A stretch of DNA of 52,787 nt from Ferruginibacter sp. (GCA_030655145.1 JAURWD010000177.1:1-52787), one strand, 5' to 3'. Counted from the stretch's first letter, positions 37,505-46,206 are shown. Made by a program: numbers and translations. The notes: generated by a model from the sequence alone, not told the origin.

Positions 37505-39697
37505 ATGAGCAAAAAATTTTTCCCGGTTTACCTGCTTTTAACAGGCGCCATCCTCTTCTTCGCGTTTCAATCGCAGGGCAGAACAGAAGATAATCCAAAG
37601 TCAAAGAACGAAAAGATATTGCGGAATGTTGGAAAGATTTTGGAGCAGTGACATTTTAGCCCAAAGAAAATAGATGACGAATTTTCAAAAACAGTCCTAA
37701 AGCGTTTTGTTGAAGACCTGGATGATGATAAAACAATCTTCCTCCAGAGCGATATTGACAGCTTCAAAATTTTTGAATCAAAGATCGACAACGAGATCCA
37801 TGGCGAAAGGTTGGAATCTTTTTACGCGATCAGCGAATCATACACCCGCCGCCTCAACGAGGTTTCAGAATACTACAAGACAATCCTCCTCAAACCTTTT
37901 GATTTTACAAAAGAAGAAGATATTCAGCTTGACGGTGATAAAGTCAATTATGCTAAAACAACTACAGAGCGGGCAGAGGTTTGGCGCAAACGCCTGAAAT
38001 ACCTGGTGCTTACAAAGTATTCAGACTTGATAGATGATCGTGAGAAGAACAAAAGCAAGGTGGGTACTATTGACAGCCTTACAAAACAAAAGATCGTTTA
38101 CAAAGCAGATACCACGCTTGAAAGAGAAGCCCGCACCCAGGTACGTCGGCAGATCGAACGATATTTTACTACGTTGAAAAATCACAATACAACTGACGAA
38201 CTCTTTAGCTCTTTTGTGAATGGTGTGACCGGGACCATGGACCCACACAGTAATTATTTTGCACCGGTGGATAGCCGGGGTTTCACGGAGATGATGAGTG
38301 GTAAATTTTATGGCATTGGCGCCCAATTACGCGAAGATCAAAGCAAAATTAAAATTGCCAGCCTTGTTACCGGCGGACCAGCGTGGAAGAGTGGGGAATT
38401 GGGAGTCGATGACGAAGTTGTAAAGATAGGCCAGGGAGCTGCCGAGCCTGTCGATGTAACCGGGTACGCGGTCACCGATGCTGTTAAATTGATCAGGGGA
38501 GCCCAAAAGGGGACTGAAGTTCGGATCACCGTTCGCAAACCCGACGGAAACATCAAGATTATTTCCTTGAAAAGAGACGAGATCAAATTAGACGATACAT
38601 TTGTTAAGAGCGCCATTATTAAAGGCGAACATAAGATCGGGTATATTTATTTGCCTGAGTTCTATGTAGATTTTGAAGATCCAAAAGGTGCGAAATGTTC
38701 TGAAGATGTAGCCCGGGAGATCGAGAAATTGAAGCTGGAAAAAGTTGATGGTATTGTAATGGATCTCCGGGGAAATGGCGGCGGCTCTTTACCTGAAGTT
38801 GTAAAAATGGCTGGTTTGTTTATCGAAGATGGCCCGATCTGCCAGGTTAAAGGAAGAGACGAAAAACAACCTTATCAATGGAAGGATAAAGACAAAACAG
38901 TTTTATATGACGGTCCGCTCACGGTAATGGTAGATGAGTTTAGTGCTTCAGCCTCCGAGATCTTTGCTGCCGCTATCCAGGACTACAAACGCGGTATCAT
39001 CGTCGGAAGTAGTTCAACTTATGGTAAAGGAACGGTACAACGCACGATTCCGTTGAACCCGGAAAGTGAAAGTGATTTGTTTAACAAAAAAGCAGAAGAC
39101 CTGGGAACGGTTAAGTTGACTTTGCAAAAGTTTTATCGTGTAAATGGAGGGGCTACCCAGTTGCGTGGCGTTGTTCCGGATGTAGTGATCCCCGACCGGA
39201 TGGAATTGGCTAAAGCACGCGAAAAAGATAATCCTTTGTCTTTAAGCTGGGATGAGATTGCTAAGGTTGATTACAAGCCGTGGACAAGCAGTTACAGTAC
39301 TGATGCGGTTGCGGCGACTGTCAACGACCAGGTGCGCAACAACACAACATTCAACCGTATGCGCCTCAAGATCGATTCCATTAATAAAGAAAATGATAAA
39401 GCGTATTCATTGAATCTTGAAAAATACCGGCTGTCTCAAAAGCAATTGAAATCTAAGTACAAAGAGTTGGATGAGATGCTTAAACTCAGCAAGCAGTTGA
39501 ATGTTAAAAACATTACAGCTGATGAAACAAAGTTGACAGCGGATAAAGAAAAAGCAGAGAAGAACAAACGCTTTTTAGGTTCTTTGAAAGACGACCTGTA
39601 CGTGGATGAAGCCGTTAAAGTGACAAACAAAATGATCAATCAAAGTAATATCGCTTTGAATCACGGCAATGCGACCGTGCCGGCTACAAAGAATTAA
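37505..39697 (+). pseudogene. Prc/CtpA-type carboxy-terminal processing peptidase interrupted by an in-frame TGA
   Basis: An ATG at 37505 opens with a signal-anchor (FFPVYLLLTGAILFFAF) and continues for 48 codons to TGA at 37649-37651, then in the same frame to 39697. The joined 730-residue reading frame is a Prc-type S41 peptidase: an N-terminal domain (SPKKIDDEFSKTVLKRFVED), a PDZ domain (VTGGPAWKSGELGVDDEV), VDGIVMDLRGNGGGSLPEV, VDEFSASASEIF (catalytic Ser) and SSTYGKGTVQR (catalytic Lys), then a charged C-terminal domain. TGA is one base from TGG, GGA and CGA. It may be a point mutation or a sequencing error. Initiation at 37811 would give a protein without the export signal. A strong terminator follows. 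Confidence 0.82.
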
Positions 39698-39718
39698 AGC
39701 GTATTTATAATAGTAATG

Positions 39719-39750
39719 AAAAGCCCCGGAAGATAATTCGGGGCTTTTTT
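39719..39750 (+). terminator. Intrinsic terminator after the Prc-type peptidase gene
   Basis: GCCCCG (39723-39728) pairs with CGGGGC (39739-39744), with A residues upstream and a run of T residues downstream (39745-39750). It is 22 bases past the stop. Confidence 0.88.
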
Positions 39751-39779
39751 GTTTGTGTAAGTTATTGCCGGTTCTCGAT

Positions 39780-40292
39780 CTACACGGTGAAATACCTTTC
39801 AGCCAGGACGTTTGAATGATGGGTAAAATGCCCCACTGTTATGTAACCTAGTTGTTCAGCGCTTAGAATGTTGCTACCCGCGGTGCCCATGCAATGGAGC
39901 ATCTGCTGGTCAAAACTCTCAAACAATAGAATCGTTGAGCGGCGCACTGCCAGGAACTCATCAACCAGGTTTTGCCAGCTTCTATTGTTTGCATTCGAAT
40001 TAACCGCGTAATCGTTTTCATCAAATGATGGGAGGGTAGCAGCTTCCTTGCGGGAAAAGCAAAGAGCCCGGAAAGCGAATACCCGTTCTGCGTCTATCAG
40101 GTGCTGCAAAACTTCCTTAATGGTCCACTTTCCTTCCGCGTAAGCAAAAGTCGATTTCTCTTCGGTGATCTTTGGGAGCAACTCTTTAATTACTGTAGAC
40201 TGTGCAGTAAAGGCACTGGCCAGCGTTGTTTCGTTTACGAGGTCTGTATATCTTTTGAAATATCCCTGTACGTTTGTAGGTGAGTCTGTCAT
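39780..40292 (-). CDS. DinB-family protein (DinB/YfiT-like), possible thiol S-transferase
   Basis: The 170-residue helical-bundle protein has the three-histidine metal-binding pattern of the DinB_2 family: a His in KEVLQHLIDAERVFAFRAL and a pair in VGHFTHHSNVLAERY. Members include bacillithiol-dependent S-transferases (BstA/YfiT) and maleylpyruvate isomerases. The window also encodes BshC, the last enzyme of bacillithiol synthesis, so a bacillithiol S-transferase role is a reasonable guess, but it is only inference. The gene is monocistronic; the convergent peptidase terminator lies 29 bases past its stop. Confidence 0.75.
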   Translation of the reverse strand: MTDSPTNVQGYFKRYTDLVNETTLASAFTAQSTVIKELLPKITEEKSTFAYAEGKWTIKEVLQHLIDAERVFAFRALCFSRKEAATLPSFDENDYAVNSNANNRSWQNLVDEFLAVRRSTILLFESFDQQMLHCMGTAGSNILSAEQLGYITVGHFTHHSNVLAERYFTV

Positions 40293-40311
40293 AAAACTGT
40301 TTTAAAATAAA

Positions 40312-40341
40312 TGCCGCAGATCGCTGTAGCAACCTGCGGCA
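40312..40341 (-). terminator. Intrinsic terminator-like hairpin after the S8 peptidase gene
   Basis: TGCCGCAG (40312-40319) pairs with CTGCGGCA (40334-40341). The minus-strand continuation TTTATTTTA is only moderately T-rich. It lies 24 bases downstream of the S8 peptidase stop and just upstream of the DinB gene start. Confidence 0.6.
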
Positions 40342-40365
40342 AAATACTATTATTTTCTTTGTAGA

Positions 40366-42036
40366 TTATCCTTTCTTGCTCCCTTTCATTTTCGGCTTTG
40401 GCAAAGTTTGTTTTTCCAGTTTGTTATCACCTGTAAGCGTACTCGCTAATTTGATAGCGCCGTAAGCATTCAACAAACCACCTGTCCTGGATAGTTCTGA
40501 TAGATCAGATTTCTCATCAGTGCCAGGGACTTTAACTTCCATACCAGGCTTAACTGCTGATGTCTCAATTATATATTTTAGTTGCTTAGCGCTCAAAGCT
40601 GGGTAGCGGGAAAGTATGAAAGCAGCTGTCCCAGCTACCACCGGGCAAGCCATACTCGTTCCTGAAGCATTACCGTATTTGTTTCCACCAGGAATGGTAG
40701 AATAGATCTGCACCCCAGGTGCGAAAACATCTACTTCATTTTTTCCATAGTTACTGAAATTAGCAGTGATGCCGCCATTCTGCGGATCTCCGCTGGCACC
40801 TACAGTGATATAGTTCGAAGCTTTGATTTTGCCATCCTTATAGGTTGAAGACGGATAGTTATCAGTAGAGTCCAGGTTTTCGGCACTGTTGCCTGCTGCA
40901 TGAACCAATAGTACATTTTTTTCCTCTGCGTATTTTACCGCTTCATCCACCCATTTTTTCTCAGGGGAGAAATCTTTTCCAAAGCTCATGCTGATGATCT
41001 GCGCACCCTGGTCAACCGCGTAACGTATTGCCAGTGCGATATCCTTGTCATGTTCGTCACCATCTGGCACGGCTCTCAACATCATGATGCGGGCATTGTC
41101 TACGATGCCGTCGATTCCTTTGCCATTGTTCCGAACAGCAGCAATAATTCCGGCGCAATGTGTTCCATGAAATGGAGTGGATGCCATGATATCGTTATTG
41201 CCATAAAAGCGATCATTGATATCTGATTCATCATCCTGGACAATTTCCTTGCGATATTCTTTCGGCGCGTTGTTGGCCGCATCTGCTTTGCGGATTTTTC
41301 CTTCTAATTCATCTCTCACCTGCTCGTTGGTAAGGTCATCAGAACCATTTGCCTTGCAAAGCTGCATGAGGAGCATCTTGGTTTTTTTCGCATCCACGTC
41401 AGTATCTGTATATTTTTCTAAATCAGTGCAATTGTATTCAGCCTTGCCTAAAGCCTTCATCAACACCGAATCTCCTTTTAGGAAACCGGGCAAAATTTTC
41501 TTCATAAACGCGATCTCCAAAAGATCCATATCGCCAACAATTTTTTGTTGAGCTTTTTTGTACATCTTGACTTCTTCTTTTTCCTCAGGTTTTAACGACG
41601 ACTCATCCGGAATGGTCGTACCATATTTTGCCTTCAGCTTGTTGTAAACCCTTGCAGCTTCGTAGCTGTCTTGTTTCACATTTCGTCCATCTTTACCACC
41701 CAGGAAGTTCCATCCGTGAACGTCGTCGATGTATCCATTTTTGTCATCATCAATACCGTTATCTGGGATCTCTTTTGGATTGGTCCACAAAATCGGCTTC
41801 AGATCTTCATGAAGCGTATCAATACCGCTATCAATAACGGCAACGACCACCTGCTTACTTTTCAATTTTTTCTGATCAGCAAACTCGTAAGCCTTGCTTA
41901 AACTGATACCGTAGATCTCTGTCTTCTCACGATCCTGTAAATGCCAGTTTTTCGGCAAAACACTTTTGGCATTTTGAGCCGATAACGATGCGGCAGACAG
42001 AAGCGCAACACCAACTAAAAAGGATATTTTTTTCAT
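40366..42036 (-). CDS. S8 family subtilisin-like serine peptidase, secreted
   Basis: From the ATG at 42036 the product has 556 residues. A signal peptide (MKKISFLVGVALLSAASLSA) precedes the catalytic domain. The triad is present: VVAVIDSGIDTLHED (Asp69), PFHGTHCAGIIAA (His) and ASGTSMACPVVAGTAA (Ser), with the oxyanion Asn in LLVHAAGNSA. An insertion of about 200 residues, with clusters of charged residues (KEEVKMYKKAQQK), lies between the Asp and His motifs. The C-terminus is lysine-rich. The open frame extends to 42093, but the Met at 42036 starts the signal peptide. Convergent with no gene; the ispE gene lies upstream in the same direction. Role probably extracellular or envelope protein turnover. 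Confidence 0.92.
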   Translation of the reverse strand: MKKISFLVGVALLSAASLSAQNAKSVLPKNWHLQDREKTEIYGISLSKAYEFADQKKLKSKQVVVAVIDSGIDTLHEDLKPILWTNPKEIPDNGIDDDKNGYIDDVHGWNFLGGKDGRNVKQDSYEAARVYNKLKAKYGTTIPDESSLKPEEKEEVKMYKKAQQKIVGDMDLLEIAFMKKILPGFLKGDSVLMKALGKAEYNCTDLEKYTDTDVDAKKTKMLLMQLCKANGSDDLTNEQVRDELEGKIRKADAANNAPKEYRKEIVQDDESDINDRFYGNNDIMASTPFHGTHCAGIIAAVRNNGKGIDGIVDNARIMMLRAVPDGDEHDKDIALAIRYAVDQGAQIISMSFGKDFSPEKKWVDEAVKYAEEKNVLLVHAAGNSAENLDSTDNYPSSTYKDGKIKASNYITVGASGDPQNGGITANFSNYGKNEVDVFAPGVQIYSTIPGGNKYGNASGTSMACPVVAGTAAFILSRYPALSAKQLKYIIETSAVKPGMEVKVPGTDEKSDLSELSRTGGLLNAYGAIKLASTLTGDNKLEKQTLPKPKMKGSKKG

Positions 42037-42134
42037 TCGATTTTTTTTGTGAACGTGCAAATTATTGTAATACAGTGAAAATGTATTTACCATTTATACA
42101 AGAACTATGCTCAAACTTCAAGATTAACAAGCTG

Positions 42135-42974
42135 TTAAAGTTTTACCCGTTTAACCAGGTAGTGGGTGGAGAAGGTCGGCAGGATTTTAACATCTTTCGG
42201 TAATAAACCAAATAAAGAACTACCACTGCCAGACATGGAGCAGTACACGGCACCGCTGGTGTAGAGGCTGTTTTTAATTTGCAAGAGCTCCGGGTGATTA
42301 GAAAAAACCGGTTCCTCAAAATCATTTGTTAAAATGTCTTTCCAGGTGGAAACAGGTTGTTGGACAGAGTGCTTTAATGAGCCCTCCCCATCAGGAGAGT
42401 ATGATGACAAGTTGAGTTGTGAAAATGCCCAACCGGTATTGACATGAATTCCGGGGTTAACAATCACCAGGTCGAATGCTTCCAATGCAAGGGATATCGG
42501 TTCAAGTATTTCTCCGCGACCTGTGCCAACACATGGTTGATTAATAATAAAAAACGGGCAATCGCTGCCGAGTTGCAACGCGTAGACGAGCAGTTGCTCC
42601 TGTGTTAATCCAAGTTCAAATTTCGTGTTGATGGCTTTCAAGGTAAAGGCGCCATCGGCAGAGCCACCGCCCAGGCCAGCTCCCATCGGGATGGCTTTTA
42701 ATAAATGGATAGCAATGGGCGGGAGTGCCGGGAAATCAGTTTTTAATATTTCGTAAGCTTTTACACAGAGATTGTTTGACGTGTCGCCTGGTATAGGTAA
42801 CCCTGCAGATGTAAACTGAACATCCGGCCCCGAATTGTTTTTTGCCACATTGATCTCCAACGCGTCGCGAAGTGGAACGGGGTAAAAGATGGTTTCAATA
42901 TTGTGAAAACCATCCGCTCTTTTGCTTACAACGTGTAAGCCAAGATTGATCTTGCAATTAGGGAAACTGATCAT
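42135..42974 (-). CDS. ispE: 4-diphosphocytidyl-2-C-methyl-D-erythritol kinase
   Basis: A 279-residue GHMP kinase that phosphorylates CDP-ME in the MEP route to isoprenoids. It has FPNCKINLGLHVVSKRADGFH at the N-terminus (here abbreviated as CKINLGL and KRADGFHNIE), the ATP-binding glycine-rich loop PMGAGLGGGSADGAF (about residues 90-105) and the late SMSGSGSSLFGLL. All GHMP motifs are present. The gene is 98 bases upstream of the S8 peptidase start. A hairpin on the start codon (42974-42998) may affect its translation. Confidence 0.93.
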   Translation of the reverse strand: MISFPNCKINLGLHVVSKRADGFHNIETIFYPVPLRDALEINVAKNNSGPDVQFTSAGLPIPGDTSNNLCVKAYEILKTDFPALPPIAIHLLKAIPMGAGLGGGSADGAFTLKAINTKFELGLTQEQLLVYALQLGSDCPFFIINQPCVGTGRGEILEPISLALEAFDLVIVNPGIHVNTGWAFSQLNLSSYSPDGEGSLKHSVQQPVSTWKDILTNDFEEPVFSNHPELLQIKNSLYTSGAVYCSMSGSGSSLFGLLPKDVKILPTFSTHYLVKRVKL

Positions 42975-42998
42975 CTTGAGTGACGGTTTAACTCAAGA
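42974..42998 (-). promoter_or_regulatory. Hairpin ending on the ispE start codon
   Basis: On the minus strand, TCTTGAGT (42998-42991), a nine-base loop and ACTCAAGA (42981-42974) form a perfect eight-base stem. The last A of the stem is the first base of the ispE ATG. Such a structure could hinder initiation. No T run follows, so it is not a terminator. Function is inferred. Confidence 0.45.
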
Positions 42999-43076
42999 AA
43001 ATGAGCAGTACGGGAGGGGTAGCGTAAAGCGGAATGAGGGGAAATAAAATGGATGATAATGTGGGGAGCACCCATT

Positions 43077-43661
43077 TTATTTTTTTCGCGTTTTAATTTC
43101 ATCGCGAATGGCGATTGCGCGGATGTAGTCTTCCTGTTCCAGCACCTCATTTAAAAGGGTGTTTAATTCTTCGAGCGACATGCCTTTCAGGTCATCGCGG
43201 CCGCCTGTTTCTGTGGTTACGGGGGCAAGCGTTTTTTTCTTTTTTGCATCACCCTCCATCAAAATTCCGGCACTGTCCAAAATGTTATCGTAGGTGAAAA
43301 TCGGGCACCCGAAGCGGACGGCCAAGGCCAATGCATCGGAGGTACGGGAGTCAATTTCAACGGTATCGTTTTCACTGCTGCATACCAGCTTGCTGTAGAA
43401 TATTCCTTCCTGCAGATCATTGATCACAACTTCGTGGAGTTCAACGTTGAAGGCCATCATGAAGTTTTTCATCAGGTCGTGCGTAAGCGGGCGACTGGGG
43501 TTCATGCGTTCCAGGGCTACTGCAATTGCCTGGGCTTCAAATCCGCCAATGACGATAGGTAGGCGCCTTAAACCATTTACTTCTCCCAGTACAACAGCGT
43601 AAGAATGGGTTTGGGTAATGCTATGTGAAAGTGCTACTATTTCCAGTTCTATCTTCTTCAT
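43077..43661 (-). CDS. Bifunctional nuclease family protein (BFN domain) with UVR motif
   Basis: The 194-residue protein has an N-terminal BFN/DUF151 domain (residues about 1-135: LRRLPIVIGGFEAQAIAVAL, LTHDLMKNFM, DSRTSDALALAVRFGCPIFT) and a C-terminal UVR-like motif (LNTLLNEVLEQEDYIRAIAI, about 166-190), linked by a charged segment (EGDAKKKKTLAP). BFN proteins have reported DNase/RNase activity in plants and a UVR-bearing form is common in Bacteroidota, but the physiological role is unclear. It is monocistronic, with a hairpin in its upstream region (43790-43822). Confidence 0.87.
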   Translation of the reverse strand: MKKIELEIVALSHSITQTHSYAVVLGEVNGLRRLPIVIGGFEAQAIAVALERMNPSRPLTHDLMKNFMMAFNVELHEVVINDLQEGIFYSKLVCSSENDTVEIDSRTSDALALAVRFGCPIFTYDNILDSAGILMEGDAKKKKTLAPVTTETGGRDDLKGMSLEELNTLLNEVLEQEDYIRAIAIRDEIKTRKK

Positions 43662-43789
43662 AAATAATGCACGAAACTAAGGGATTTTTTAAATAGAAAC
43701 TACTGTTTTGCTTTTGCACAGCGGTTTTTTTATGGTGATTTTTCCAGTTGTTTGAATGACAATAATCCTTTATGATTGGTAGTAAAAAC

Positions 43790-43822
43790 CAACTCGGTTA
43801 GTACTGTAAAACAGCCGAGTTG
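43790..43822 (-). promoter_or_regulatory. Hairpin between etfA terminator and the bifunctional nuclease gene
   Basis: CAACTCGG (43790-43797) pairs with CCGAGTTG (43815-43822); the loop holds a smaller CTG/CAG hairpin. The minus strand runs into five T residues just after. It may be a second terminator behind etfA, or a leader element of the nuclease gene about 130 bases away. Confidence 0.5.
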
Positions 43823-43872
43823 ATTATCATTTTTTAGGCTCTTATAATCATCGCTGCCTCCTTATAAAATGA

Positions 43873-43901
43873 AAAGCCCCCGGGGCGAACCTGGAGGCTT
43901 T
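43873..43901 (-). terminator. Intrinsic terminator after etfA
   Basis: AAAGCC pairs with GGCTTT, and inside it CCGGG pairs with CCTGG (one C/A mismatch and a G-T pair). The minus strand continues TTCATTTTATAA. It starts 18 bases after the etfA stop. Confidence 0.7.
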
Positions 43902-43919
43902 ATCAAATTCTTGAATATT

Positions 43920-44885
43920 TTATGCTACACCTTTCAATTTTTTGACTGCGGTTATGATCTTTGGCATCACCTCAAAAACATCTCCGACAATACCGTAATC
44001 TGCGGCTTTGAAAAACGGAGCTTCCGGATCTTTATTTATTACTACAATGGTCTTGCTCCGATTTACTCCAGCCAGGTGTTGAATGGCCCCGGAGATACCA
44101 ATAGCAAAATATAGATTGGGGGCAATGGCGATACCGGTTTGACCAACATGTTCGTGGTGAGGTCTCCAATTGATATCTGCTACCGGTCGACTACAGGCAG
44201 TTGCAGCGCCCAGCAATTTCGCAAGGTCGGTAACTAGTCCCCAATTTTCGGGGCCTTTTAACCCACGTCCGCCACTCACTACAATTTCCGCTTCGGTCAA
44301 TGGAACTTCGCCGACGACTTTATTTACGGATGTAACTTCCACTTTTGACTGGTCAATTGTAGCTGCGAAATCAACCACTTCAGCCACGCCTTCTTTGGAA
44401 ACGATTGAGAATGAGTTAGGATTCAGCGAAATGATTTTTATCGGCGTAGTAATACTGACATGCGCAAATGCTTTTCCGCTAAACACGTTTTTCTTCACGG
44501 TGAAAACAGCGCTGGTTTCGGGTAACGCTACAGCTCCTGCGACCAGGCCGGCTTTCAAACGAACGCTCAGTCTTGGTGCGACCGCCTTACCTGTAAGGTT
44601 ATTCGAAAAAACAAGCACTGTGGCACCAGTGGTGGTTGCAAGCTCTGCCAGCACCTTGGTATAGACTTGCGCATCTAAATTATCAAGCGCGGGGTTGTTG
44701 ATCGTGTGTATTTTCTTTAATCCATATTGTCCCAGGGAACCGAGGTCGTTCGCCACGGTGCCGACAGTTACGCCCTCCGCGGGAACGCCAAGTTTTTCGG
44801 CTAATGCAGCTCCGTAGCTTGCTGCCTCCAATGAAGATTTCCTGATTTGTCCGTCTGCCTGGTCTAAAAATACAAGTACTGACAT
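43920..44885 (-). CDS. etfA: Electron transfer flavoprotein subunit alpha
   Basis: A 321-residue FAD-binding subunit. The C-terminal FAD domain contains EIVVSGGRGLKGPENWGLV, the SRPVADINWRPHHEHVGQTG region, LYFAIGISGAIQHLAG and FFKAADYGIVGDVFEV, all standard for EtfA. Together with EtfB it carries electrons from acyl-CoA and other dehydrogenases to the quinone pool. The N-terminal domain (FLDQADGQIRKSSLEAAS) is typical. It lies 123 bases downstream of etfB in the same direction with no strong terminator between, so they form one transcription unit; a terminator follows the stop. Confidence 0.95.
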   Translation of the reverse strand: MSVLVFLDQADGQIRKSSLEAASYGAALAEKLGVPAEGVTVGTVANDLGSLGQYGLKKIHTINNPALDNLDAQVYTKVLAELATTTGATVLVFSNNLTGKAVAPRLSVRLKAGLVAGAVALPETSAVFTVKKNVFSGKAFAHVSITTPIKIISLNPNSFSIVSKEGVAEVVDFAATIDQSKVEVTSVNKVVGEVPLTEAEIVVSGGRGLKGPENWGLVTDLAKLLGAATACSRPVADINWRPHHEHVGQTGIAIAPNLYFAIGISGAIQHLAGVNRSKTIVVINKDPEAPFFKAADYGIVGDVFEVMPKIITAVKKLKGVA

Positions 44886-45008
44886 ATTTGAAGATTAAGT
44901 GTTGTTAAATTGAACTGCATTAATGATGATGATAATGAATCCTCGTCCATGCCTGGCTGTGAGTGGCTTCGAATAGACTTGGAATTAAACAAGCTGGTTT
45001 CACCCTGT

Positions 45009-45752
45009 TTAGATTACCCTGGCCTCTTCGTGAAGTATTCGAACCAGTTCTTCCGGGTTGTCTGCTGGTATCAAACGCACACCAGCTTTTGCCGGAGGAA
45101 GTTCAAATGAAGCTATAGAAGTGTAGGCTTCAACCGGGGTTGGCTCTACAACTTTTAAGGGTTTGCTGCGGGCTCCCATAATTCCTTTCATATTTGGAAT
45201 ACGTTGCTCCGCCATTCCTTTCTGGCAACTTACTACCAGGGGTAGCTGCACTTTATTGGTTTCTTCACCACCTTCAATTTCTCTTTCAATTGTAGCGGTT
45301 GTTCCGTCGAGAGCAAACTTGATCGCCAACGACACATAGGGGAGGTCCAGCAATTCAGCCACCATCCCGCCAATGGAAGAACCATTATAGTCGATGGTTT
45401 CTTTACCGGTAAAAACCAGGTCGTAGTTGCCTTGCTTTGCGATCTCGGCGATCTGGCTGGCGATAAAAAAACTGTCATGGCTGTCTGCGTTTACCCTTAT
45501 GGCCTCGTCTCCACCCAGCGCAAGCGCTTTGCGGATAATGGGGTCTGTGTCAGCTTGTCCAACTGTTACAAGATGGATCACGGTTGTTGGATCTGATTCT
45601 TTCAATTCGATGGCTCTTACCAGTGCATACCACTCATCGTAGGGGTTAATGATCCACTGTACACCATCGGAAGCGAATTTCGTATTGTTATCAGTGAAGG
45701 CTATTTTTGCTGTGGTATCAGGTGTTTTGCTGATACAAACGAGAATTTTCAT
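45009..45752 (-). CDS. etfB: Electron transfer flavoprotein subunit beta
   Basis: From the ATG at 45752 the 247-residue product begins MKILVCISKTPDTTAKIAF, the usual EtfB start. The frame extends 14 codons upstream to 45794, but those residues are not family-like. Conserved segments are INPYDEWYALVRAIELKE, GGDEAIRV, DLVFTGKETIDYNGSSIGGM, and LPLVVSCQKGMAEQRIPNMK (signature region), followed by GIMGARSKPLKV. EtfB binds AMP and forms the heterodimer with EtfA. A Bacteroidota-type promoter lies at 45802-45835. Divergent from the TPR gene. Confidence 0.95.
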   Translation of the reverse strand: MKILVCISKTPDTTAKIAFTDNNTKFASDGVQWIINPYDEWYALVRAIELKESDPTTVIHLVTVGQADTDPIIRKALALGGDEAIRVNADSHDSFFIASQIAEIAKQGNYDLVFTGKETIDYNGSSIGGMVAELLDLPYVSLAIKFALDGTTATIEREIEGGEETNKVQLPLVVSCQKGMAEQRIPNMKGIMGARSKPLKVVEPTPVEAYTSIASFELPPAKAGVRLIPADNPEELVRILHEEARVI

Positions 45753-45801
45753 ACACGAAGATTTAAGAATCGTAAAATAAAGTTGTTTATGCAACTAAAT
45801 G

Positions 45802-45835
45802 CAAATATAAGATTTGTAGGTATAAATAACTCAAA
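45802..45835 (-). promoter_or_regulatory. Candidate promoter of etfB
   Basis: On the minus strand, TTTG (45835-45832), a 22-base spacer and TATATTTG (45809-45802) match the consensus, with spacing slightly longer than the usual 19-21 bases. Initiation near 45795 would give a leader of about 42 bases. Confidence 0.45.
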
Positions 45836-45850
45836 GAAAAAAAATAACAA

Positions 45851-46162
45851 ATGAGCAGGATTGACAAATTGCTGGAATACATTAAGAGCTCCGGACCTGA
45901 CAGCTTTTTGCAACATGCACTGGCACTGGAATATATAAAAATTGGAAAAGACCCAGAGGCTCGCAACCTGTTCAACGAACTTCTTTTGCGTGAGCCAACC
46001 TACGTAGGTTCTTATTATCACCTGGGTAAACTGCTTGAACGTGTAGGGGATGGAGAAAAAGCAATTCGTATTTATCGGCGGGGTATGGAAGAGGCCAAAC
46101 GTGCCGGAGACCAGCATTCATACAATGAATTGCAGGGAGCCCTGGACGATTTGGAAGAGTAG
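45851..46162 (+). CDS. Small tetratricopeptide-repeat protein
   Basis: The 103-residue protein is all helical, with TPR-like pairs: FLQHALALEYIKIGKDPEAR, NLFNELLLREPTYVGSYYHL, GKLLERVGDGEKAIRIYRRG. The A-x4-Y/L...P pattern of TPR is visible in two to three repeats. TPRs mediate protein-protein contacts; the partner is unknown. Divergent from etfB and 132 bases upstream of tilS. Probably cytoplasmic, as no signal is present. Confidence 0.8.
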   Translation: MSRIDKLLEYIKSSGPDSFLQHALALEYIKIGKDPEARNLFNELLLREPTYVGSYYHLGKLLERVGDGEKAIRIYRRGMEEAKRAGDQHSYNELQGALDDLEE

Positions 46163-46198
46163 CTTCCCTTCCAATATTATCTCGTCGCTGATTTAAAT

Positions 46199-46206
46199 TA
46201 TTTTTG
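46199..46206 (+). promoter_or_regulatory. Candidate -7 box upstream of tilS
   Basis: TATTTTTG matches TAnnTTTG exactly and lies 88 bases before the tilS ATG. No clear TTTG box is seen at the expected spacing, so the call is weak. Confidence 0.3.

Noticed and set aside
37649-37651. UGA recoding (selenocysteine or glycine) in the Prc-type protease
   Set aside because: TGA is a normal stop in several other genes of the window, and no selenocysteine-type hairpin was recognised after it; mutation or error is simpler.
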